Assembly (NCBI GenBank): GCA_016758965.1
Contig: JAEPRB010000018.1
Location: 186,001 to 250,000, forward strand
Length of the DNA stretch: 64,000 nucleotides
Reading direction: 5' to 3'
Origin: Circinella minor
Lineage: Eukaryota; Mucoromycota; Mucoromycetes; Mucorales; Lichtheimiaceae
In this document: piece after piece, positions 12,143-23,327 of the stretch
How the letters are laid out: every line of letters begins with the position of its first letter
Position numbering within the stretch: position 1 is the stretch's first letter
Made by a program: the position numbers and the translations under genes
The notes under the pieces: generated by a model
What the model was told of the DNA's origin: nothing
What the model saw: only the letters and a program-made list of their open reading frames with translations
Databases searched by the model: none

Positions 12143-12361
12143 ATGGGTTCCAAACAACCAAGCTCCCCAAATTTAGAGAGTGTTGACTCTGAATTTAGAT
12201 TTTATCAGTTTTAGTGATTCGTTTGGCGGGTCCGTTAGGGCGAAGGAATCTCTAAATCGGCTCTTCAAATGCGTGTGTTGTTGCAGCTGTTACAGCTTCT
12301 ATACAGTAGCAATGTTGACAAATACGAAGCTTTTAACTTGGGCGTGTTGGCTATGGAGTGA
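12143..12361 (+). pseudogene. Protein-like remnant with stop codons
   Basis: From ATG 12143 one frame reads on to a TGA at 12359-12361 but contains TAG TGA and another TAG internally. The stretch after the stops (GISKSALQMRVLLQLLQLLY) keeps a coding-like pattern. A short acidic frame just upstream, near 12030-12105, may belong to the same remnant. Confidence 0.25.
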
Positions 12362-12419
12362 AGAGATAACTAATTATTTTTATCTATGGTTTACCGCCAT
12401 ATTAGCATAGAAACAATAT

Positions 12420-14162
12420 GCATTATATAATAATAAAGATCTATCAAATTATTTATTTTGTTTTTAGCATATATGTCTACAGTATTTATGCTTAATCGTT
12501 GCTGTAACTATATTGTGTATTATACATACCTATAGGTAAAAAAGTAATAGAACGCACAGATACGTATATTCATACTTAGATAGTGCGTACCCCCAGTGTA
12601 AAAATTAATTTATGAATGACAAAGGTTCTATCATAAGAATATACATAGTGCATATGTAGTGCAGCATATTTTCTCAAATATACCCAAAGGTTTATATAAT
12701 AGATCTCAATTGAACTTCCAATAATGTAACATAGAGATAATATACCTAAAATAACCTTGATACTTATAGAATGACTCTATTTAATGATGTTTTTCTGTCT
12801 TTATACTAATATACTAATATGCTACATCTAATGAAAATAATGATATGAGTTACCGATCGAAATAAATAATGGAAAAAAACTTCCCTGTTCTTAAAATTAA
12901 CAAAAAGTCTACTGTTTCAATTCATCCTTCTGGGAAACATCATTATCGCTCGTTATTGATACGCAGTTCAAAACAAGCGGTATTTTCCTGTCAATGACGG
13001 ATCAGAAAGAATTGATCTACGACTAAATCTATCGATGAATTTTATCGTGTTTGAGATAACAAGTCGATTAAATGGTCAATATACTTTGTATATATTGGTA
13101 TATGAAAAGTAAAAATAATAAATAGTATGTCTTACTTGCCTTTTCCTAATAGCAAATTCCATTCAAATGTTCTAATACTTGTGATAATACCAGAAAAGAG
13201 GAAGTTATTTTATTTATGATACACAAAAAAACGTTTGGATATTTGTTGTAAATGTTACTGGAGATACGAAAAAGCTTCACTAAAAAACGTATATCATGCC
13301 TGTATGTACGTATAATCCCTATAACATAATAACCACACTTTTGTTTTTTAGCGATCAAATAGCTTACATTTCAATAGTTAGGAATAGCAGTTGTGTGAAA
13401 AGCAAAAGCAAAAAGCAATAGAGTCCAAAGCGCCAGAATGCGCCATCACTACTTGCCGCCTGACACATAATCAGTTACACAATGCGCTGTGATATATAGG
13501 GTCTGTTCAATCTGCTTTTACGCTTCCCCCTATCATTTTTATAACACTTCAAGATAGCCTATCTTTAAAGTGTTGTATATTTTTATTATTTATGCAGCAA
13601 TAGGTATGAAATAACAAGGAAAAGAGAAGGATAGTTTGAAGCTCGTCAGTTTCTTTTACCATTTATAAAAATAAATGAGACTACAGATATAAAGAATTAT
13701 TCAGGGCACAGTCAAAAATAAAGTCTCGGATCGATGACGATCGTAGCACCATCTTTTTTTTTCTGATGCTCATGTGTTATACCTATGAGTAAAGTTATCA
13801 AATGGTTGAAGATCCGAAAATCGGGCTAGGTTTTTATTATAATTTATGATGTTCGCTCAACCAACGAATTCTTCGCGTGTGCACGCAGACTCCCTCTCAC
13901 TGGCCCCTGACAGTCACTTGGATTCCCGCATTGAGCGGGAACCCAAAAGGTAAAGGCGAATTCAAGAAGTTGAAAGGTTGTTGGTTGGGAAAAAAGGAAG
14001 ACACTTATACCAAAGAGTGTGAAAAAAAAAACCTTGGGCCTCCAAACCCAGAGTATATACATCACCCTCATAACACAAACCAAGGAAAAAAAAAAGTCTC
14101 GCCACTCTAACAATCCCTTTTCTTTTTTTCAATAAAACTTTGAACTTAATTTTTTTCTTCCA
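12420..14162. other. Intergenic region upstream of PHO81
   Basis: No gene is supported. The sequence is AT-rich with short frames on both strands, none with family features. The last 300 bases, with a G-free pyrimidine-rich run before the start codon, are the presumed PHO81 promoter and leader. I saw no CACGTG site there. Confidence 0.5.
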
Positions 14163-17100
14163 ATGAAGGTAAAGGTTCAATGACTAGAATCAAACTATAC
14201 ACTTGTTTTCATGTAATTAACGGATCGGCTTTTTTTTGATAGTTTGGCAAGCAAATTCAAAGTCAACAATTTACAGAATGGAGTGCACATTACTTGGATT
14301 ATAAAGGACTCAAGAAATTCATTAATTCCGTTCTCAATACACCATCCGAAAACCAATCAAATAGGTCAGACGACGATCGATCGAAGCTACTACAATCGCA
14401 AAAAGCCGCCTTCTTTTTTAAACTCGAACGCGAACTAGAAAAGGTAATAGACGCATAATTACACAGAAGGATAAAAAGAATAGTATATCTGCAAAGCAAA
14501 AAAAAAAGAAAATGTTTTTAAGAAAAAAAAATGCATTATAGATCAATTCTTTCTATCTACAAAAAGAAAATGAGTTAAAAGTAAGGCTACGAACATTGGT
14601 CGATAAAAAGAAGATTTTGCAAACGGATACAAGACGACTTAAACACGCATCAACACTGTTTAACTCGATTCAAGAAGCATTTATCCAGTTTGAGCAAGAA
14701 CTTAACAAGATTCAAGTATGTTCTGATAGAAAATAAATATAGAAGAGATGAATGCGAGCGATGTACAAAATCAATTTAAACTGTGGATTTTATTGTTCAA
14801 TACTAATTTTGGAAGGGGTTAAAAAACAAATAATAGAAATACGTTGAATTAAATAATGAAGGCTTTCGCAAGATTCTTAAAAAATGGGATAAACGATCTA
14901 AATCAACAACCAAAGAATTATACCTATCACGCCAAATCGACATTCAACCTTGTTTTAATACACAGTTTTTATGCGAGCTTGCTGATATTGCATCTGCTAA
15001 TCGTATTGAATTATCAAATATCCAAGCTGGTATTCCTGTTGCTACGACATCGAATAATAACAGTACCTCTGATAACAACCACAACAATGAACAAGAACAA
15101 ACAGTAGATGTTATCGACGACCTTGAACTTGAACTAGTAAAAACGGTATCGAGTGGGCAAGCAACATTGGTACGAGAAACATTGGATCGAATTGCACAGC
15201 ACCCATCATCGGGTGACCGGGACCGACTTTCACGGGTATTCTGGCATGCATGTTCTGAAGCATCAAGAGAAATAATTGATCTGCTGATAGCCACAGATTT
15301 AGTTGATTTTGGATATGTGGATGATATCAACGAACGATCATGTTTACATGTTGCTGCCATGGCAGGCCGACGTGATTTATTGGAAATATGTACGGAACGA
15401 GGGGCCAAAGTGCAGGCTGCGGATGCTTATGGTCGAGCAGCGTTACATTATGCAACAATGAACGGATTTACCGAATGCGTTTCCTATTTGCTTACTCAAA
15501 ACGCTGATATCGAGTCCCGCGACCATGATGGTTACACTCCATTACTCTATGCAGTCATCAATGGGCACGCGACATGTGTTGATATTTTGATAAAGGCAGG
15601 CGCTGATATTGAACCAAAGCACGATGGTGATCATATTCCTCTTTCATTAGCATGTTACTATGGCCATACAGATATTGCATTGATTTTATATCAACGTGGT
15701 GCCAAAAATTTACCAAACGCTGAATCACTTTATCCGCTTCATTTAGCTGCACGACAAGGACATGTTGAATTATGTCGAATGCTGGCACGCAATCGTGATG
15801 ATTTGGATGTTCCAGACAAATACAATTCGTGGACACCATTGTTTTGGGCGGCAAGTGACGGGCATGAGGAGTGTGTACGGATATTAATTGATGCTGGATG
15901 CAAGGTCAACATGAAGGATGAGTATGGTAAAACGGCACTCTATTATGCAGCATGGGAGGGACAGATGGAATGCGTACAATTGTTGATTGACGCCGGATGC
16001 GAAGTTGAGCCAGTAATGGATCAATCTCAAGCGGCTGCCACATCAACACAACCTACCCAAATGGAAGAAGATCAAGAAGGTGAACATGAATTGGATGCAA
16101 TACCTTCTCTTTCTTTACCACCTCCTATTCTTCCTTTCCGCATTTATGGTCACAGCTACTTGGATCGAAAATACCAAGTTCAAATCAGTTTACACCAACC
16201 TCCCATTCGACTCTATGACAACACTCAAATATCGTCTCTCAAATTAATTATCACATCAAAACCTGATACTGGCATGATTCCACACAGTGTTATTTTGCCA
16301 CTCGTTGACGATCGCGAAATATTCAGCTTCCAAGTTGATAAACTGGATGACTTTTTACTCGAGTTTGATATTTTCGCTACATTTGGTTCGAAGGTACTCG
16401 GTCGAGGTGTGGCATTACCAGAAACATTTTCTGCAGCCGATTTTAAGATTATAGAAGGACATCGTACTATTCCTCTTTTTGATAGTCATCTTAAGGTTGT
16501 AGGCGAACTTGCATACGATTATTCTGTAGTTAAACCTTTCCGTGGAGTTCAACTTGAAATTGGTGGTCGTATTGAAACATATTGGAAATCCACAAATACT
16601 GTCATGCCATCATCATCTTCTGCCACTTCCATTGCATCTGCCCCTTCTGCATCTCGTCTCACGCCAGAACCATCTCACCTACAACAGGGTCATGAATCAA
16701 CTAGTGGTACACCAGCTGTTGCAGTATCTGCTAATACGACACCTACGACATTTGCCGCCACAAACACTGTATCTATTACTTCATCCACTGCACTTCCATC
16801 TTTTATCACTGCATCGTCATTAGCTGGCGATTATGTTCGAGTGGTTGTTCAATTAACAAAAGATCATGTACCTGTGGTGTTTGCAAATTGGTTGGTACCT
16901 TTTGAAGGATTGGATCTAGCTGTTTCAGATTTATCGTTTGATCAATACTGTCACTTGGGCCGTAAAATTATGGCAAATACCCAGAATAATAGTGATAACA
17001 GTGATAATGATTCAAACCAACAAATATGTTCTGTAACAGGCAATAGTATGATTGTACAAAGATTAAGCTCTCATCCTGGATTTTTATCATTAGAACAGGT

Positions 17101-18008
17101 TCTTCGGGTAAATGTTAAAATATGACTAGAAAAAAAAAGGGGGGATGGGAAAGAGAAGCTTCATTCATTTTTGTTGGTAATAAGTGCTGGACTAAATGTA
17201 ATTTTTGAATGTCAATTTTTTTAGAACTTGCCACCTAGTATGGGAATTCATGTTGAACTCAAATATCCTACTGTTTGTGAGCTTGACATTCACTCGTTTT
17301 CCAATCTACAAGATCGTAATGGATTTGTAGATGTTGTTCTTCAAGCTGTATACGACTATGTTCGATCATTACCTATTGATACAACAAACGCCGGTATCTT
17401 TTTTTCATCCTTCAATCCAGCAATATGTACAGTTATTAATTGGAAACAACCAAATTGTAAGTTTTTTTTTTAAAAAAAATTAGTAATGTGATATACTAAC
17501 TAAAAATCATCTTGAATATGCCTATATATTAATATATCGCATTCAATTAGATGCGGTATTCTTCAATACTTGTTGCGGGCTCAATAAGACTGAGGGGTCC
17601 CGAGGTGTCAAACGACGACAGTCCGGTGAAGATATCCATCCTAAGAGGAAACAAGATGTACGATGTGCATCTTTAAAAGAAGCTGTCAAATTTGCCAAAC
17701 GAAACAACCTATTGGGTGTAATATGTGAAGCAACGCCATTGGTACACCATTCTATAAATTTACATGTAGATAAATGATTGGGTTTATCATCTGAGTATAC
17801 TAATATGTGAAAACAAATAAATAAATAATAGGTACGGGTACCGTCGTTGATCAAGAACATCAAAGAAAGTGGATTAATTCTAGTAACGTATGGTCAAATG
17901 AATACTGATGAACGATACCGCTCTATCGAAGAACGCTACGGTGTAGATGCTATGATGATTCATGAAGTTGTACATTTCAATACCACGATGGCTGGCGCTG
18001 GTTTTTAA
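14163..18008 (+). CDS. PHO81: SPX-ankyrin-GDPD protein, Pho81/NUC-2 type phosphate regulator
   Basis: Pho81 binds inositol pyrophosphates through its SPX domain and inhibits the Pho80-Pho85 cyclin-dependent kinase, switching on phosphate-starvation genes. Exons fit as 14163-14168 (ATG AAG only), 14243-14443, 14542-14715, 14837-17107, 17225-17456, 17551-17741 and 17832-18008, 1083 residues, all phases consistent. The SPX domain starts at once (MKFGKQIQSQQF, YLDYKGLKKFI) and ends with KILKKWDKRSKSTT. Seven ankyrin repeats lie at about residues 290-518. A linker rich in Ser/Thr/Ala precedes a GDPD-like domain from about residue 790 (VVVQLTKDHVPVV) to the C-terminus. The GDPD part lacks the catalytic HRG and the HD of active enzymes, so it is probably a structural relic. 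The two-codon first exon is supported by the invariant SPX start. Confidence is high for family, moderate for each exact junction. Confidence 0.93.
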
Positions 18009-19314
18009 GTAACTATATTGTAAAGACTCATACATCATCATCATCACCACGTTTCTTTTCTTTCTACTATTGCTACTACTTCCTGTCTTTTTCTTCTTTT
18101 AGAGTTTCTTTTTCTTTTCTTTCTTCTTCTGTTTTAATTGCTCTTTTATTTTCTACCGCCAACTCCTTCACCCTGCTGTATATCGAATAATCTACATTTT
18201 CCTTTCTCATCACACTCATTTTTTTTATATTTACCTTAACTTTATAACTTGTCTTTCTATTTCAAACTACAAAAATTTATGCCAAAGAAAAAAAAGTAAA
18301 AGATTTAAACAAACTGTACAGATTATAATGGACATATATATTTATATATATCAGCTGCTAGTGTTTATTTTTATTAAGCATAAAACAATACTTTTATTGG
18401 TATAAATTTGCTCAAAGTATATTAAACTTTAAGAGCCGCTGAAATTTCGCGACAAGCTTCATCCCGGCTAATATTTACCCGGTAATTTCGCCGGGATGAA
18501 GCTTGTCGCGAAATTTCAGCGGCTCTAAGGATGGGTCCGTTGGTGTGACAACATCGACAACTATCCACACCTCTTTTCTAGAGCCATTGCTTTCATGAAC
18601 ATTTCATTCCGGATCAGCTTGAACATGTTAAAACATGTTAAAACACAAAATATTAAAATGCTTGAAATCCATTGTAGATTCACCATGACAATAAATGATA
18701 ACAATTGTGTGCGACGCCAAGACCGAATCGTTTTGCGACATTTATGATGCTGAAAACCCATATCGCTTATCATTTTACCAGGTGCAGAACAGTATTGAAA
18801 AGAAGAATCACAAAACTACGATTGAGTCTATTACTTTATGTGTATACGGCCTGTTAAAAAACGATAGCCATTACCTGATATTTGTGCAGAACCATTGAGA
18901 ATGGCGAGGCACTATGCCAAGTACCGTCGGACACGTGATGCGATATGAATATAGCAGACTATACTACAGAAAAACTTTCAATACCAGAGAAGCTAAATTT
19001 ATAATTTTAGACAGTAAGATGAGTGAAGGAATAATATAATATAGTTATAAAGTGTATTTATGTACCGAATGTGAGGAAAATATCTGAAAGAATTTATAAT
19101 AATATAAGTATCAATTATTTATTTATGTATATAATTACTATCATTTTATGCACTAGAAACAAACTTATTAATAAATCGACAGTTTTACTACTACTGCTTA
19201 TGCGAAGTAAATCCGGTTTGAATTTTAGTGTAACTTACAATAGGTCGGAAGAAAAAAAATCACGGCTGCTTTATTTCCTTCTCCTTTCTTTTTCTCTTTG
19301 AAAACCCTAACTTA
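18009..19314. other. Intergenic region, PHO81 to glycosyltransferase gene
   Basis: Pyrimidine-rich DNA (18010-18250) follows the PHO81 stop. A perfect inverted repeat lies at 18432-18526. A 10-base tandem duplication (ACATGTTAAA twice) sits near 18627. A CACGTG hexamer lies at 18932-18937, a core recognised by bHLH factors including Pho4-type proteins, but one hexamer in this much DNA may be chance. No gene is supported. Confidence 0.5.
18432..18526. repeat. Perfect 37-bp inverted repeat (hairpin)
   Basis: Left arm 18432-18468 and right arm 18490-18526 are exact reverse complements over 37 bases, with a 21-base spacer. The arms include GCCGCTGAAATTTCGCGAC and CAAGCTTCATCCCGGC and are much more GC-rich than the surroundings. 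It may be a fold-back transposable element or a strong RNA hairpin. No target-site duplication is evident. Confidence 0.9.
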
Positions 19315-21026
19315 ATGCACACCTCCATGGCACGACTTACTGTTGATACAACTAATTCAGGTGCAAGCTCTAAATCGCTTGTATTTTGTGTATATGTTTC
19401 TGGACATGGTAAAAAAAAAGACAAGATTCTAATATGGTGGTTTTTTTTACCACTTTTCTTTTATCAATTAGGAACGAGAAAGAGATCATCTCCTAACTTT
19501 TTTTTATTGTCTCTATAGGTTGGGGCCATGCCACTCGAGCTAACCAATTAATTTTTGACATTTTGAAATTACCAGCTCAGCATAAAGTATATGTTATTTC
19601 AAATGCTTCTGACTTCATCTTTCAAGGTGTAATTCAGGTCGGTGCGATCTATCGACAAGCTGATATTGATGCAGGAGTTGTTCAACCGCTTGCTTACACT
19701 GTCGATCGGGACCAAACCATTACCAATCTTAAATTGTTTCTTGAACGGCGACCTGAAACATTGAGGTCTGAAGTGGAATGGTTGGAGCAAATTGGTGCTG
19801 ATTGTGTTGTTTGCGATGCTCCATTCTTACCTTGGTAAGTTTATGTTGCCAATAATAGCATATATTGTTGATTAGTTTGTATTAGCAAAATTAATTGTGT
19901 AGAGTGAGATATAGAGAAATAGCTGAGACAAGAGGGATTGCAGTAAGAATTATACATAATAGAAGATAAAAACAAGAGTTAAAATCTAATCATAATCTTT
20001 GTAACATAATAATAATAATGTATAAATAGTGCAGCTGCAGCACAAGCAGGCATTCCAGCTGCCATTGCAAGTAACTTTACATTTGATGAAGTTTACAATG
20101 GTCTTTGTGAAGGTGATGAATTAGACCAAGAGATACGTCAAATGGTAGAAACCACAATAGAAGATTATCGTCATGCCGACTTATTAATTCGGTTACCAGG
20201 GGCAATCCGTATCCCATCGTTCGATGATACAGAAAACCTTGTTCCTGTAACACCGATCACTGGTACTTTCCCACCCGAAAAAAAGAAAAAGGGTGTTGTG
20301 AATGGAAAAATGAACTTACCTTGTACAAGTCAATCCAATGTACGATCCAGTCACAATAACAACAAAAAACGATTTGAACGACGGATTATTGATGTCCCCT
20401 TGGTTTTTCGTAAATATCATACGGAACGTGAGGAGGTATTACAAGGACTTGGTATCCCCAAAGACGTTTATGATACACACAAGATACTATTATTGTCATT
20501 TGGTGGTCAAGCTTTAGGTAAAGGTGGTTGGGTAGATCCATTACCTAATGGATGGATATGTATTGTCTGTTGTGCTCCAGATGGTGTAACATTACCTCGT
20601 AACTTCTATCGTGCATCACGGGACGCCTACGTCCCTGATCTTACGAACGCAGCCGATGTGGTTTTAGGAAAGTTGGGTTATGGTACCTGCAGTGAATGTA
20701 TTGGTCATGGAACACCTTTCGTGTATGTTCCTCGTCCGCAATTCATAGAAGAGTATGGTTTACTCAAATTGATGCATGATCAAGGGAGTGCTGTAGAATT
20801 GACACGACAAGATTTTGAAGATGGTTATTGGGGTGAAGCTATTGAAAAAGCTTCCCAATTATCTGGTCGCTGTGATGAACCTGAACGTCTTGTAGCACAT
20901 AATGGCGGTCAAATTGCAGCACAGACTTTGGAAAAATTCGTGATTGAATGGAATCAAAGTAATCGGTCATCTTTAGATCAAGTCACTGAAGAAGCAGCAG
21001 CATCAATACCCGTAGAAGCATCATAG
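19315..21026 (+). CDS. Glycosyltransferase-like protein, arabinokinase N-terminal-domain type
   Basis: Exons fit as 19315-19408, 19519-19834 and 20030-21026, giving 468 residues. The product aligns by eye along its length with the N-terminal, GT28/MurG-like half of plant L-arabinokinase: SGHGWGHATR near the start, ADCVVCDAPFLPCAAAQAGI, ASNFTFDEVY, RHADLLIRLPG, an LSFGGQ loop, GWICIVCCAPDG and LGKLGYGTCSECIGHGTPFV, a donor-binding-like glycine-rich segment. The GHMP sugar-kinase half of the plant enzyme is absent and the gene ends in a normal stop, so this is a stand-alone glycosyltransferase fold. Its substrate is unknown. A Lys-rich insert sits at about residues 190-225. Two ATGs in frame (19315, 19327) could start it. 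No signal peptide or membrane span is seen, so it is probably cytosolic. Confidence 0.85.
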
Positions 21027-21150
21027 TTTACAAAAAAAAAGACTTAATTAATTTGTTCTTTTTACTATTAGTCTCTTCCCCTTTCCCCTTCCGGTTATAT
21101 TTTTATTTTCAAACCGCCTCTGTCATACGTATATAACACTTATTCATATA

Positions 21151-21184
<34 letters not shown>

Positions 21185-21362
21185 TATATTGATACACATT
21201 TTTTATCATTCCCTTTCCCTTTCCTTCTTTACTACACCCATACGCGCGGCTTTTATATAACTTGTTTGATGTAGAACTTGATGTAAATCATGTGAAAAAG
21301 AAACCAAAAACATGCTCTTTATATATTTTATTATAGATTAAAAATCCTATTTTCTTTCAATT
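21027..21362. terminator. Convergent 3' intergenic region
   Basis: 336 bases between the convergent stops of the glycosyltransferase and DCP1 genes. T/C-rich runs, an (AC) stretch and an (AT) run near 21165-21185 are seen; this is presumably shared 3' UTR and polyadenylation sequence. Confidence 0.4.
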
Positions 21363-23327
21363 TCACATTTGATGATGGTATGGAGGCATTGCTCTATTTT
21401 GATTTACAAATGAAGATACTGATGCTTCCGATAACTGTTGCTGCTGTTGTTGTGATTGTCCTTGAGTGCCGCGGTATCGATCATATACTGTATCTAAAAA
21501 CGATGGATCGCTCTATAATAAATTGTAGTAACAATGATTTAGTTTTCTCCAGATTTTGGATATACTTGTCTCGATTTTCTTTTGCAACAATAGTGTTTTA
21601 ATTATTACCTGAACCATATTAAGAAATTGTTGTATAAATTCTGGCTTAGAAAGTGGAGGTCGACCTTCATTACCAAAACGTCGATCTACTTCTGTTTGTA
21701 TGATATCCAGAGTAGGCTGAGGCATTAATGGCTGTGGTTGTTGTGGTACTGGTGGATGAGGTACATTAGGACCAGCATTTACACCAAGCCGTGGAGATGG
21801 ATACATACCACTTGGCGATGGCCAAGATCGTTGATGATCAGGCAATCGTGGTGATTGCCGAATACCTGGTGGTGGTAGCGGTGATTGTTGTTGAGGTTGT
21901 TGTGCAGGACCTCCTCCTTGAAGCGCTTGTAATAATGAAGCAGCTTTTTGGGGCGAGGCAGTTGCAGCTGGATGAGAAGGCGGGGGCGGAAATGCTGGAT
22001 AATAAGCTTTATTTAATTCACCATTACCACCAATAACTGCAGCAGCAGCTGGTCCAACAGAGGGTGGTTGCTGTGGTAATGACTGAGATGGATATTGCAT
22101 TGGTGAAGATTGTGATTGATTAAACATATGAGGTAATGGTGGCGGAGGGGGTGGTGGTTGAGGCATTCTTGTTGGCACCCCATTATTATCAGGAAATATT
22201 TCTGATCCAGGAAGTCCATTATAGCCATTGAAAAATGCAGCAGCGGATGATGGTGCAGATGGAGGTGGTGGTGGGTGCGGTAATTGATGAGGATGTGGTT
22301 GTTGTTGTTGTTGTTCAGGTCCTTTTTGTCCAGATTGAAGCATACTTAACAAATCAGTAGCGTGATTATTCGATCGTTGTTGTTGTTTTTGAGAAACTGG
22401 TTGCTTTTGCTGTGGACTAATCGACGCTTTTTCAAATAATTGTAAAATGTTTACTTGTCCAGCATTTGATGGTGCAGTAGCAGTAGGTACTGGCATTTGT
22501 TGTGTTGGGGTTGAATTCAATTCCATAAGTTTCCGTAGCCTATTATTAAAAAAGCTCATTAAATACTACGATTTTTTCAACAAATATATAGACTCAATTC
22601 AGTAATTATAATTCCTCGTATATTCTTACTCTAATATACGATCTAAAAACCGTTGTCTGTCTTTTTCCTCAAATAGCCATAAACCACATGCTTGACCTGT
22701 ATATAAAGAAAAAGTTCATTTAGAAATGAGAAAGGGCTTGGTTATAGTGATGTGATGGTGATAACAATAGTAATCTAACCTTCACTTGTTTGACATATCA
22801 AAAATTCATCAGCCAGACTAAGATCTCGGATATCACTTAGATAAAGACAAAAGTTGTCCATACTAAGCCGATTCAATATATATAAAGCATAGGTCGGTGC
22901 TGTTTTCCTACAAGTTGTGTGTTTATATAAATCGTTTTGTTTTACAAGGATCGAAATTATAATTCAACATTTTAAAGAAATTAACGAACCTTTTTACTAA
23001 AAATAATACACCTTCTACTCCCATCTTGTCCTAAACATAATTACGTACAGGAAGTTTTGATCGATTGGACGAAACAACAAATATAAAAAATAAACATTGT
23101 GATTTTTTGTGCGTTTTCACCAGAAACCCCAAAAAAGAAAGTATCGAGTTTTATATATATAATAAAAAAGAGAAACTTGTGCATATATGTGTACGAACCC
23201 AACTGTTCTTGTCTCTTATAAATTTGTATACGACGGCATGTGGTGACTGATCACAAATATCAACAATGGAAGGGTCATGACGTTCAAGAACCGTCAGATT
23301 AAGTGTCTGACGCTTTACAAAATCCAT
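21363..23327 (-). CDS. DCP1: mRNA-decapping enzyme subunit 1 (Dcp1)
   Basis: Dcp1 activates the Dcp2 hydrolase that removes the 5' cap in cytoplasmic mRNA decay. Exons in coding order: 23327-23199, 23030-22990, 22907-22780, 22696-22630, 22539-21609 and 21512-21363 (481 residues). The N-terminal EVH1-like domain shows LNLTVLERHDPSIVDI, KMGVEGVLFLVKR, YALYILNRLSMDNFCLYLSD and GLWLFEEKDRQRFLDRIL, all family signatures. A long Pro/Gln-rich middle (about residues 140-400) is typical of disordered P-body scaffolds. The C-terminus FIQQFLNMVQ-SDPSFLDTVYDRY matches the trimerisation helix. An AG lies just upstream of the chosen ATG, so a short 5' exon, coding or untranslated, may exist. Confidence 0.9.

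Noticed and set aside
14944..15854. Minus-strand frames of 154 and 98 codons within PHO81
   Set aside because: They lie wholly antisense to the SPX/ankyrin exon, whose protein is clearly real.
21791..22228. Open frames antisense to, or out of frame in, DCP1
   Set aside because: They are shadows of the Gln/Pro-rich repeats in the DCP1 coding exon.
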